DNA of 64,000 nucleotides from Dipetalonema caudispina (Eukaryota > Nematoda > Chromadorea > Rhabditida > Onchocercidae): positions 1 through 64,000 of the forward strand of contig JABVXV010000105.1 in the NCBI GenBank assembly GCA_013365325.1, read 5' to 3'. Positions 49,201 to 60,533 of the stretch are shown in pieces. Under the pieces are notes generated by a model. It had not been told where the DNA came from. It made no database searches and saw only the letters and a list, made by a program, of their open reading frames with translations. The position numbers were made by a program, and so were the translations under genes. The number at the start of each line of letters is the position of its first letter. Position 1 is the stretch's first letter.

Positions 49201-51483
49201 ATGCGAAGAATTGACAGATCGACAGAATCTTAAATTTCAATTTTTGGAATGTCCAATTGATGTGATTATGCTAGCTATGAAAAGTAACGCTAAAAAGTTT
49301 ATTCACTTCTAACATTTTGTCATTTCTAACAGGGAACGACAATCATATTCATTATTTGACAAATTTCCCACAAATTCCAACAATAATTCCTATTTAAAGC
49401 TTCCTGTCACATAATACTTAAAGCTCTGCTTAACGGATGTTGTGTCGCCAGAAGTTCTACGAACTGTAATTCGCACCGACACGCCAACACTATGATCTGC
49501 AAAGTTGCGGGGATAAAACTTCAAGTATTTAACTGATATTTTTCACTATCTGTATAAATAAGGTAGGATTTCGTGTTTGATGAGCCTGAGCGGAAATAGG
49601 ATGGGATTTACAGGATAGGATTTACACTGACTTAAAATTTGCTCCTTCTGGAGATGCAAACAATAAAGTTCTAGAAATACTCGTTGGGTGAGAAATAAGC
49701 ATGCGCTGATTCATGAGACAAAAAAAAGACAGTTTATAGTTGAAAATTCACAAGTCTTTGTACTCTATTCGAGAAAGGTCAAATTGATTTCATATACGAT
49801 AACTTTGTTGATAAATAGAATACCAAATTCTGCCTTAAAGCTTATTGTACTTATAGCTCAATTGGCTCTTTTGTCGAACTTTCTCAATTTATTTGGTTAA
49901 TTCACTGTTTGCCCACCAGTAGCTCCTGTTTCTATTACTGAAAAACTAATCTTGTTATCACGCAGAGTAATTGTTCAACTCCTTCATCGTTTATGTTTCC
50001 AATGAATTACTGGTTGATGTCGCCGATATTGATGGATTAGTGCTGGTTGATCCGAATGAATAAATGAAAGAATACTGACTACGATTCCTTTTATACATTT
50101 TTCATCTTTTTATACAAATGCTTCTCGTCATTGCTACGACAGCTGACCTATAGCTCTCCTGTTTGCTTTGTGACTTTTGTGATTGTTTTTATCTTTTCTG
50201 TATAAACAAATATGAATCTGTATCCAAATTTTACTATATATCTTGTGTACAGGAATTTATTGGTTTAAGTTTTCCTGATAATGGTACTTGCAACAAAGTG
50301 TGAACAGATCTCAAGAAAAAGTTTCGGAATAGAAATGTGGTTGTTGCTACATCAGTTTTATCAAATCTTTTTTTTCTTTTTAATTTGATGATCGAAATAG
50401 CTCAAGAGAGTCCATTTCATACTAAGATAGACGAACATCATTGACAGAAACAGGGGAAGAATGACATTTCTTTCTATGAGTTTTTTCAAAAGTTAAAAAA
50501 AGCAATTGAAGCATAAGTCAACAGACTTTATGCTTGACATTCAAGAATGAAGTGTCTGACAAAATATATGGAAAAGATTCTTATTTATTTTTGAATTTGC
50601 AGCTTAGACGATGCAAGTTAGAAGAGATAAAAAGAGAAACCCAAATGTATTTATCAATTTCGATTTTTTTTACATATTTAACAAGTTGGAGAGTGGCAAG
50701 TCTTAAACAACTTTGAAATCGTAAGCATGGGAGGGAACAAAAAAAAGTTTGGATTTGTTATTTGACATTATTAACTTAACTGCTAACCTAACTGTTTCTC
50801 GTTGTTAGTCTCAAACTACCAGCGAGAGCTAATTGGGCTGTTAATATTACAAATTTCGAACAATTTTTGCGGAAATCTCACTTTTTCTAGAGCAATAGTA
50901 CTGATCTTATTATACAAATGTATGGATATTTCTCCTATCTCTTTGTGACGCAATTCGTAAATTTAGTAATTTTTGAGCAATGATCTCTTTAATTTTTAAT
51001 AATTAGTGACATTGTATCAGTGATAACTTCACCTTTGAGTTGAAAAGATGTTATTAAGCAAACAATTGTTTGTATGCAAATAGCAACGCTCATTTCATTC
51101 TTCCCAGAAAATTAATAAATAAATTAGCGAGAAATTTGTCTGCAATGAATTATTAACGAGGCGGAAATACTACTTCGTGATAAAACATGCATGTTATTGA
51201 AATACATCGATCAATGAATTCGTTCGAATTTTCGTAGATTTTTAAATTTATTATCGAAAATCTAAAATGAAAGCACAAATATTATACCAGAAATGGAACA
51301 TTTTGTGCCCCATTTACATGAGAAGTAATAAAAACTTGAATTTGCAAACAAAATACCTAATGGAATGCTATGTGAACAATGATATTTGTTATCATTACTA
51401 TACAATGCATACATATGTGTATGTTCATTTCAAATGAATAAAATACTGGTAGATGCAAACAAGTAAATGCTTTTTCTTAAAAT

Positions 51484-51582
51484 TTTAATTTGCAAGATAC
51501 GGGCATCATGTTTATTAAACCACAAGATAAAATGTATTATGATATGATTATTGGTCAACATTGTCGCAATAATGATTTAGAG
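51484..51582 (+). pseudogene. typA: Fragment of a bacterial TypA/BipA GTPase gene, probably from Wolbachia
   Basis: Thirty-three codons in one open frame read FNLQDTGIMFIKPQDKMYYD and then MIIGQHCRNNDLE. This matches the C-terminal part of the translational GTPase TypA/BipA, where the family pattern is LQ.RG.LFI.....VYEGMI.G.H.R.NDL. Animals have no TypA gene, so this is foreign. Immediately after NDLE the reading continues into unrelated sequence (FLFNLLVII) instead of the expected VN..K.K.LTN.RA, and upstream similarity ends at about FNLQ, so only ~100 bp of the gene is present. Cys replaces the usual Ser in H(S)R.ND. There is no start, stop or domain of its own, so it is not expected to be functional. 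Filarial nuclear genomes commonly carry such Wolbachia insertions. Identification is from remembered family motifs. Confidence 0.72.
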
Positions 51583-52595
51583 TTCCTGTTTAATCTTTTA
51601 GTGATAATTCAAAGAAACGATAATTACCTTCTTACCAGCACTTTCTGTGTGTTACGGATGAAAACTTCACGAACCCCCGGTCAGGATCATTTCCTAATCC
51701 GGCCACTCCAATTGATCCCTTCTCCGAACTTCCAATCCCACTCATTATCTTCCATTCAGTGGTCGACTTTTGCATGTGACAACTGTCCGAACTTTAACCG
51801 ATGATATTAATTTGCATTGAGGTTTTGTCAGCTGAAAATTTATCTATAAATGAGTTTTGTTGTTTGATACCAATGTCATTTAGTTATAACTTACCGTGAT
51901 AGGAAGGTTTTACCTCTCTCAGTAAACCATGAAATCACAATTTGTTGCTGCAAAGGCACAAAAGATTGTCCAAATGTCGCGTGATACAATTTCAGGTTAA
52001 ATGATTCTTTCAAATTACACTGAAGATTATGTATTTCACATGACATTAATTGATTCCCGAACATCTGCCTTAGTTTTTACTCTTCCACAGCTATTTATTT
52101 TATTATTACTAAGCTCGAATCTCAAGAGCTCACTAAATAGAATCCCTAATACATATCAAAATTGAGTCTTTTGAAGTTTCGGTGACAAATCGATGATCCA
52201 TCTGTATCATCTACACAGTAGTTCATCATCATTGTATCACCACTTCTACAATGTATTTTACAGATAAATTTTGATAAGGACTTTTCAGCAGATCAAAGCC
52301 AATTATTTCTGTTAAAAAAATTTATCAGAATCAATTACACTCTCTTTAATATAATATCAACTACAGTCGTTCAACACGTGCTTATCTTTTATTCCCCACT
52401 TATAATTATATTTCTGAAATTCAAATTATATGTTGCTCGTATAAACAAATGATCCTGAGTACTTTTTTTCTCAGTTTTCTCGGACATTTGTTCCAGTTTT
52501 TCGGAAATCGGCATGTTTTCGTCATCATTTTTCGGCAATAGTTTTGTCATTTAATTTTGCTGAAACTATCATATCATTTGTTTCTAGGCCTTGCA

Positions 52596-55500
52596 ATGCC
52601 AATTTTTGGCGAATCACCATCACCTTATGATGAAAGCGTTGAGAAGGTTACTGCTGAAACATGCACCACCGAAAATTGGACACTCATTCTTGATATATGT
52701 GATCGAGTAATTGCTGATCAAAATAAAGGTTTTCATTCAAGTTTCTTGGATGAAGGTTTTCATTCAAGTTTCTCTGGAATGAGACATTTGTACAGCAGTC
52801 ATCAGGCTGATCAGGATAAAGTTCTTAAAAGCTCATAAATACATAGTCCTGATTACAGTGTATACAGAGACTTTCCACAAGTTACCTTCTCGTATTGCTC
52901 TGGTAGTGTTATCATTAAGCAACATATGATTTTAGGAGCTAAACTGTGCTTGTTGTCGGTGAAGAAAAGATTAAATCATCGTGATCCACATGTTGTTTTG
53001 CTAGCGTTATCTTTGCTGGACTCCTTGTGGAGTAACTGTGGGATCACATTCAGACGTGAAGTTTCATCGCGCGAATTCTCACAAGAATTAAGTTTCAAAG
53101 CTACACATGTTAGTTGTAAATATCCTTATAAACATGAAACAGAGCTGATGTCGATCATGAATTGGCTACAAATTGTTTCATTTCTGCTTATAAAAAACGG
53201 GAATATATTATTTTTAATATCAGCAGACTTATGAATAATATGAAGACAAGTTTGCAGCTGTATTTATCTTACCTCAGTGCACAAATTTTTAATGTTTCCA
53301 GAGTAACCGTTCAATCGGTGAAAAAACACGTTCGATTATCAAGAAATGGTCAGAAAATGAATGTAAACAGGATGCATCATTGGGTTTAATTGAAACTCTT
53401 TACAAAAACCTTCTTGCAGAAGGATATTCATTCGAAACGGACAATTTATCCAAGTCTAGTGTATGTTGTTTAATTATTGATTTATAGTTGTCGACGATTA
53501 CTGTATGAGTGATTGGAACATCAGAACTAGTAACTCTGCCTTTACGTCTTACCATCCACAGTAAGTAGCCGTAGAAGCGTTGGAATCAGCTTAGTGAGGT
53601 TTTTATAAATGTGTACAAAAGCACGAGATATTCGTACTTAACTTACTAACTTTAGATATCAACAAAAAAAGTATTCAAATTATCATTTTTGATGCATGGA
53701 AGGATGATTTAAATGAAATTTTAAGTTTTTGTGCATAGAGTCGAATGAAAAACGGGATTTTTTATACTTTGAGCACAATATGGTTGTTAGATAAGTTATA
53801 TACCCGATAAATTAATACTCAAATCTTTTAGCTTGAATTAAAAAACAGTACGGTTTTTGCTTGAAAAAATATTGAAAAAAAATAAAGTAGTTTTCAATTT
53901 GCGACTACGAAGATAAACGATTTGATTTTTTGATTTCTGATTTTTATAAGTTGGGAAAATTTGGTCCCAATGGAACAAAATTTTTTGCGTTTTGAAGACT
54001 GCTTTAAATTAGTTGCTTAAGTTAGTAAGAGGTTTTAGCACTTTTGAACTTTTCTAATTTTGACACGATTCCAGTACTTGGCATTTATAGGATATCCAAG
54101 CAAAGAAGATGTGGAGAAAGTATTTCAGTTTTAAAACTTAAGTTGACTAATACAAATGCAAATATAATGACTACGTAAATGGTTTTATTTTAGTTTATTT
54201 CTTTTTCTTGTTTTTAAATGAATTTTTTCTTTTTTAAATGGATGTTTATCTTATACCCACTATTCTAGCTACCTGTACTGAGGAAAGATAGAGAAAGTAT
54301 TAAAAATATGTTTGTTTTTTGAGTTATGACATATTCCCCTACATGTATTTGTTTGCGTTATCTGGTTGTTTAGAGATCAAATACGATCAAATTTATCCCA
54401 ATGATATAATTGAATTAGGAAGTATGAAAAATTAGTGTATATTGCTGTGATCTCTAAAACAGCCTATCACACTGATGAGAACTTTTGTAAGTTATGGTAC
54501 CACTGCTTTGAAATTTAAGCCTTTCAAACATTCTTAAAACCTAAAAATTTTAAAAGTTTTTCAGTTTTCTGACCAATCTTGTCTAATTGCTAACCTTATC
54601 AATATATTTTTATAATATAAGATGCTGCTCAGTTCTTTTACGAACGTCCTTTTTTGCCGCAGATTTATCTTGAGTGAATATTGGATGTAATAATTGCAGC
54701 AGGATTAATATGTCACATTCAAAATATGTATTCATGTAACACTCATCGGAGTGCGAATAGTTTTAGTCGTTAAATTAAGCTCTCCGAATAATTTTATGGT
54801 AATGAAGCTTGCAGTCCTTAAACACTGATCCGAATGCCGTGCGAAGTACAGAGGAAGAGGAAGCGTTAGTCTTAGCTATAGCAAAGTCCCTACAGGAGAC
54901 ATCGATGCGAAGCGATCCTGTACCCTGTGTTTATCCACCAGTAACATGCGCAGCTGCACATTCGTCTACTCCAAAGTAAATTTATTACTTTTGATTATCT
55001 CTACCTGAGAATTCGCGAACAGTAAAAAACAGGCGATAGATAGTATTCTATGAATATGAGTACTTGAATCAATAAATCATGCTTTCGGTTCGGTGCCTTG
55101 CATTTGCAGTTTTTGATATCAAATCGAAACTAGTACCATTTCTTGGCAGTTTTTTTTCTTCTTGCTGCAGTTATTACACTGCATAAAAACAAGATCACGA
55201 CATTATCAGTATGTCCAAGGTTGGACATTCTTGTCTTGATAGGAAAAGCATAACCTTAGGTTATAGTCATGTGAGAACTCCGATCACTTATTCGTGGTAA
55301 AGTTAAATCAGTTAGAGCAGCTCCCTTACATCCGTTACGCTTTCCAATAGATATCTTCTGAATTACTGCAGATATGTATAATAATGCTGAAATTGGATCC
55401 TACGGAAGGTCTACTTTACTGATAGGTTCCAGGCGTTCATTAAAATTACGGTTATTCAGTCTTTTCATAAACTGTAGACCAGAACGCGATGTACGAGCAC

Positions 55501-56763
55501 TGTACGACTTTGAAGCTGCTGAGGACAACGAACTGACGTTTTCGGCAGGTGATATTATTACTGTCACAGATGACAGTGATTTGAATTGGTGGAGAGGTAG
55601 ATCACATCGTGGAGAAGGCCTGTTTCCAGCTAGTTTTGTGACATCCAATTTATTGCCTCAAGAAAATGAATCATTGGCGAAGGAAAAGACACTTTCTCTA
55701 GCTGTGAGTTTTTCATGTGAAAATAGCTGGAGTGGTGAATTAAGGAGGCCAGTTAATTATTTAAACAGTGTTATTGTAACGTTTGTTTTATTCACCGATC
55801 TTGTAGTCCTTGGTTCTTATTACTTCTCTTTCTAGTTTTTATTCAGATAACTGTGGTTCATTGATGACATAAATAAAATGTTCGTAAAATGAAGAATTCC
55901 CACTTCTCTGTATGGTCTTTTGAAATAATGACAAAAGGGGTATAGAAATATAAATATGCCTTGATTACAAACTTCCCTACTGTTTCATTCAGGTTTCTGT
56001 AGCGAGAATTGATAAAACAGTGCTGGAAGAATGTCTCCGTGTACTTGAAGACTGTGATCCGACGGGAGAAAGACCTGATCCACCTGAACTTGCGGATCTG
56101 GAACAACGAAGTTTAGCTCAAGTAATGTTCAAATTTTCCTGCACATGCAGACATTTCCTCTCTAGTTTTCAAACTTCAAAGTCCACGTAAAGTTGAGGTT
56201 TCGGATTCATATGCGTATATCTCAGCTCTATTTACTGATTGATTCCTTATAATTTACTGAGGAGTATTGCAGGCTCCATTAATAGACGCACGATTGGCAG
56301 AAATTGACAGGCAACACAATGCTTTGGCACAAGTGGATATTGCAATAAGGGATGTATTATCAATGTATGATCGAGCTGTGCAACAAGCCCAGTACCAGGT
56401 TTCACTTCATTGATTAAGTTTCAATCATAAATGGGAATATTCAGTGAGATATGATACTTGAGTTTCTATTTGAATTAAACTTCAATTGATAGCAAAATTT
56501 GGGGTATTTTATGAACTTTATAGCTAGCATAATATTCTGGTTTTCTCCTAAATTTCTCCCTCCAGATCGGTTTGTAATTCTAATCACTAGTCAGTTACGA
56601 AATTAAAATTATTTCAAATAGATCATGACTGTTGTAGGTATCAATGCAGCAACCGGTGGCACAAGCAATGTTTAGGTATCAAGCGCCTGAAACAACAGCG
56701 TTATCGGCGGTACCATCAGGAACACAATGGAGCACTGCTCCAACAGAAAATATACCTATGTAG
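52596..56763 (+). CDS. stam-1: STAM, signal-transducing adaptor of the ESCRT-0 complex
   Basis: STAM partners with HRS on endosomes to capture ubiquitinated cargo for lysosomal sorting. Eight exons, 52596-52728, 52936-53108, 53302-53460, 54815-54975, 55478-55703, 55993-56121, 56273-56398 and 56638-56763, join in frame to give 410 residues. Domains in order: VHS (1-155; [54 protein letters not shown]), UIM (about 166-184; [16 protein letters not shown]), SH3 (about 212-268; [37 protein letters not shown]), and a GAT/coiled-coil HRS-binding region (about 286-372; [40 protein letters not shown]). A short Gln/Thr tail follows. It is somewhat shorter than C. elegans STAM-1. The ATG lies 8 bases after a TTTCTAG acceptor, suggesting trans-splicing. 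Exon 1 has an alternative in-frame donor 27 bases downstream (see findings). Confidence 0.94.
52729..52773 (+). repeat. Tandem duplication spanning the STAM exon 1 donor
   Basis: The sequence GTTTTCATTCAAGTTTC after the exon 1 donor recurs 27 bases later, again directly after AAG, so two GT donor sites in identical context and identical phase are present at 52729 and 52756. Confidence 0.7.
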
Positions 56764-57350
56764 CAAGAATATGTATAAATTGTGTCAAACAAATATTTAA
56801 CCAATTTTTCGTAGAGGAACAGGGTGATGGTAAAGTTTCTTTTTTATATGCAGAAAATAACGAAAATTGGAGAACCCAACAACTTTTGAAGAGATAATTT
56901 ATTGGCAAATTGAAAGGATAAATCATTAAAAAGAACGAAAAATTTAAATCTCCTGCAGTACTATGTCAACTTTGCCAATCGTACTTTGATACTATGATAT
57001 TTTGCTTGACTAGGTGATGGCCATATTTTACTTTATGAGTGATAGTTGTGAATTATTGAATTAATCCACATGATCAAGTTCTAACAAAGGGAACACATTT
57101 CCATGTTAATCAAAAAAGCAAATGCACTGATCATGTTTTAGATATGGTTTAGGTGAATTTGAAGCATAAGGATTACTCCTAAAAAAGATGAGTACGTAGA
57201 TTTTCATGTTTAACGAAAGAAATTTCACATATTTAACTTAATACATAGTTCTTCCTACAAGCCGGATTTTCATATGAACCAATGTTTTCCAGTTTCCATG
57301 GAGGATCTTAAATGCCTGGATTCTGTCTTATTCTATGACGTGACCGATAG
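56764..57350. other. Intergenic between convergent STAM and CutA
   Basis: No coding exon seen. The 3' ends of the two convergent genes share this 587-base AT-rich stretch. Confidence 0.5.
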
Positions 57351-58779
57351 TCATGAATTGACTTGCTTATCGATCCACTGTAAATAACTTTCGCTGCCAC
57401 TTTCTATCTGAAGTAAAATATAAGGGCACATCAGATTCGATTCCAAATACAGAGATCACTTGACTTAAATTAACTGGGACGAGACAATATCTGTTGCATT
57501 TTTTAATAATATTATTGATTTCGTTCCTTTTTCTTTACGAGAAATGGAACTCTTTGGCTTTTATCTTTCGTAAAATTTACAGTGGATGAATTTACAGATC
57601 AAAAATATTCATCAAAGATGTTTGAGAGAGAACATCTTTGGAGAGAAGTAACACAGGCCTCTAAATGGTAGATATGTCTGAAAAATGATATGCAGTAAAT
57701 AGACAATACAAGAAAAGATCGTTTTCAAAAGCAAACTTTCACGGGTGATTAATGTCACCCTTTAAACTACTGAAGAGGATACATAATGTGTTTAAAGCTC
57801 ACCGGTAAAGCAATAAATTCAGGTACTTTGTATGGGTGCATGCTGAGTACTTTCGCTTTCAGAGCATCCAGCGCTGCCGATTTTGTTTTCATGACAAGTA
57901 ACGATTCTTTATCTTCTTCCAATTTATCCTCCCATTCATATCTAGAAGGATTTAGAAATGAGTTGATGGACAAACTAGGAAAGAGTAGAAGTTCTCTTAT
58001 AAAGTTTCAGTAAAGGAATAAAAAAGTAATGGAGAAAAAAGGGAAATAAAGTGCAGAACTTATGACGACTGAAGAGGAGGTAGTCTAAAGAATGTTAGGA
58101 TATTTGATTGATTTCAAAGAATACGTATTTTCAAAACCTGCTACAAACATGAGTACTGATTGGCATGAACAGTTTTAAAATATGTAGAAACATTCATTTG
58201 AATAAAATAAAATCTTCACAAAATCTAGCTCTGACTAAAATTGTTTCATTTCAAACACACATGAAATAAGAGAACTTACATCGAAGTGATGCCTGGCACG
58301 ATGTTGACACAAGCGGCATACTTACCCTTCACAACTTCTCTGAAACATTAGGATTTATTGAATTGAAAATAGAATTTAAATTAGCAAAAAGAAAATAAAT
58401 ATTTGTAACTTAACCAGAGGTGCAAGTAATGATGATTTGGTGATAGAAATACTTTCCCTTATCAGTAATTTTTCTTATTCAGTCTGATTCAAGCTGAAGA
58501 AATAAAGCAAGTAGAAGTGCAAGCTTCAACTCAAACTGATTATGTAATAAGTAACAAACTTTCTCCCTATTAAAAAAGAGCAAAAACTTCGCTTTTAAGA
58601 AAAGCAAAACAGGAATACCTAGCAATTTGTTGCGCAACGGTTGAATTTGGAACGGTAACATAAACAACTGAGTATAAAGCTTGGCTTATGGATCGAGTAG
58701 TAGCCATAAGTTGTGTACAAAGCTGAAACGCCACGAAAAACACAAAAACTGCAATCACCGTGCGGGACATCATGTTCAT
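57351..58779 (-). CDS. cuta: CutA-family protein with an N-terminal signal/anchor
   Basis: CutA proteins form very stable trimers; the bacterial gene is linked to divalent-cation tolerance and the mammalian one to acetylcholinesterase anchoring or processing, with the exact role unclear. Four exons in transcript order, 58619-58779, 58280-58339, 57803-57941 and 57351-57407, give 138 residues in frame. Core motifs are VVYVTVPNSTVAQQIAREVV, KYAACVNIVPGITSIYEWED, KLEEDKESLLVMKTKSAALD, VLSMHPYKVPEFIALP, and the last short exon SGSESYLQWIDKQVNS. The first exon encodes a hydrophobic leader (TVIAVFVFFVAFQLCTQLMA), so the protein probably enters the secretory pathway or is membrane-anchored. An alternative first exon is possible: an upstream frame ending at 59050 has a phase-0 donor and GTTTCAG inside exon 1 is a phase-0 acceptor. 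The small last exon was found by motif and has consistent splice phase. Confidence 0.9.
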
Positions 58780-59040
58780 ATTAAATAAAGAAGCTCTACA
58801 AAAACCTGTTTTGATGTTTTAGTTCAGTGGACAATGACCACTAATAGCAATAATAGGCTTCTTTACTGTGCATCAAGACTGAGTTCTGAGTTTCTAAAAC
58901 TCAATTCAAATTATCTGCTGGTGAATTGCGTATGCCAGGTTTTGACGCAGTAAAAAAAAAAAAAAAAAAAAACAATAATAATATATGCAAACATTAAAAT
59001 GATGAAAGAGAAGGAAGCAGCTTTAATTATAAATTATGAA
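58780..59040. other. CutA upstream spacer with a poly(A) run
   Basis: No gene seen. About 19 consecutive A near 58953-58971. Confidence 0.5.
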
Positions 59041-60279
59041 ATGAACTTACTTTTTTAAACTGACCCTCTCCAGCGATAATTAACCCAATGATTCGTAACG
59101 GCTTACGAGATTCCAAAAATATTCGAGCCTTCGAATCAACACCGATATCTAAAAGCATGCATATAACATTACAAAAAGTCAGCGATAGTAATATTGAACG
59201 CAAACGATCACGACGTAAGCCTTCTTGACTAGAATCTGACAACTTATATAAGGAGCACCTGTCCCATCGTCCCTCCATTTTTTTTCTAAACATTCTGAGT
59301 GAAAGATAAAAAGGAATTAAAACTGCGTGCTTTCCCAGTCCTCTTTTAATCAACCAGTACGTTTAATCAATGCCCACAAACTGTACACACAAATCCGTAT
59401 CAGTGAATTTTTTTCATTTAGTTCAGAGGGACATCATCAATACAAGCACCGTTATATCACTCTTCAATTTCTTTTCAGTAATATCAGCCCAATGAATACA
59501 AATCCGCACTACTAAATTTTCATTTCAGATATTGATAAGGACAACTAAACATATCTTTTATACACGTAAATCAAATTTTTAAATAAGACTCATTCTTCCA
59601 TTCCTTTTACACATTTAACGACAGCCAGGACGGATCTACCGGTAAATGTGTAGAAGGAATGGAATACTTCTAATGCACTAATGCGCTAATATATTTCGTA
59701 CCAATAAATCTAACTATTTACTTATAGCACAATGATCCAAGATTTCATTCAACGATTATGACCTTCATAACGGTTCAAGATAGTATAACATGAACATCCT
59801 GATAGAAACATGCACGAAATATGGTGATAAAGCCATAATTCCTTCAACAGGTCAATCATATACTCGGGATAATTGGTACAGTGCGGACGACGAGACAAAG
59901 GGACGTTCCCTGAAGAACTTCGAGTTAAGTTTCTGAACGGATGACTCAACTTAAGGAAACAAACAATTATGTAACTTTTTCTCTTCCCCGTTTTTCCAAT
60001 CTTCTAGAGAAAAGCGGTAAATGATATGAATGCTTCATTTTTATGATACAAGAAAACATGCTAAAATCTGCATAAAATTAAACGTCATAAAAATAAGTCT
60101 AGGATATTGCAGCACCAACCATTCAGAGACTTGTTGTCCGATCTAAAACGACGCGGTTGCTTTTACAGTCTTGAAAATTTCCATAAAAGAAGGAGGTTTG
60201 TGGTACAATCCCAATGACTTCTTTAATAGTTCTTACGGAAACATCGAATAAAAAACAAGGATAGGTTTTCCATTCCTTT
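59041..60279 (-). other. Region with several competing minus-strand exon readings, unresolved
   Basis: Multiple stretches look coding on the minus strand but more than one frame stays open between good splice sites. Examples are a candidate at 60237-60279 in phase 0 (KGMENLSLFFIRCF, donor GTAAGA), a longer alternative frame over 60115-60278 (CFLFDVSVRTIKEVIGIVPQ), and pieces at 59850-59925 that read either as ERPFVSSSALYQLSR or PLSRRPHCTNYPEYM. At 59027-59353 one frame gives a membrane-span-containing ORF (SILLSLTFCNVICMLL), while others give WRDDGTGAPYISCQILVKKA and a terminal RRLEYFWNLVSRYESLG. These may be the 3' part of the gene whose earlier exons are at 60534-61830. No family assigned. 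Confidence 0.3.
59596..59664. repeat. Long inverted repeat: 22-bp arms, 25-base loop
   Basis: Arms 59596-59617 and 59643-59664 pair at 21 of 22 positions; the arm core is CATTCCTTTTACACATTTA. The loop is relatively GC-rich. Confidence 0.75.
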
Positions 60280-60533
60280 CTATAGAAAATTTTGATTTGC
60301 CACAAATTAAACTTATAAAAAAACAGGGGACGAGATCCGAAACTTCCGGAAAATTTTCATTGGCTCATAAGGCATTTGAAGAGATAACAAACACGAACTA
60401 AGTTCAAATAATCAGAAACAGTGATCTAAGTACTCCTTGAGAAGACACTCAAGGATCTATAACATCTAAATGATTTCGGTATTTTTATGATTTTATAGGG
60501 AACTTCAAAAGCGATGGATATGGAATTACTGAC

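Larger units (their letters stand above)
46182..52587. other. Intergenic between nlf-1 and STAM
   Basis: About 6.4 kb, AT-rich. The only feature I can support is the TypA/BipA-like fragment at 51484-51582. Other short frames lack splice or composition support. Confidence 0.5.

Noticed and set aside
60115..60305. IKEVIGIVPQ reading as an ABC-transporter motif
   Set aside because: No Walker A, signature or Walker B motifs nearby, and the frame does not splice in phase with the preceding exon.
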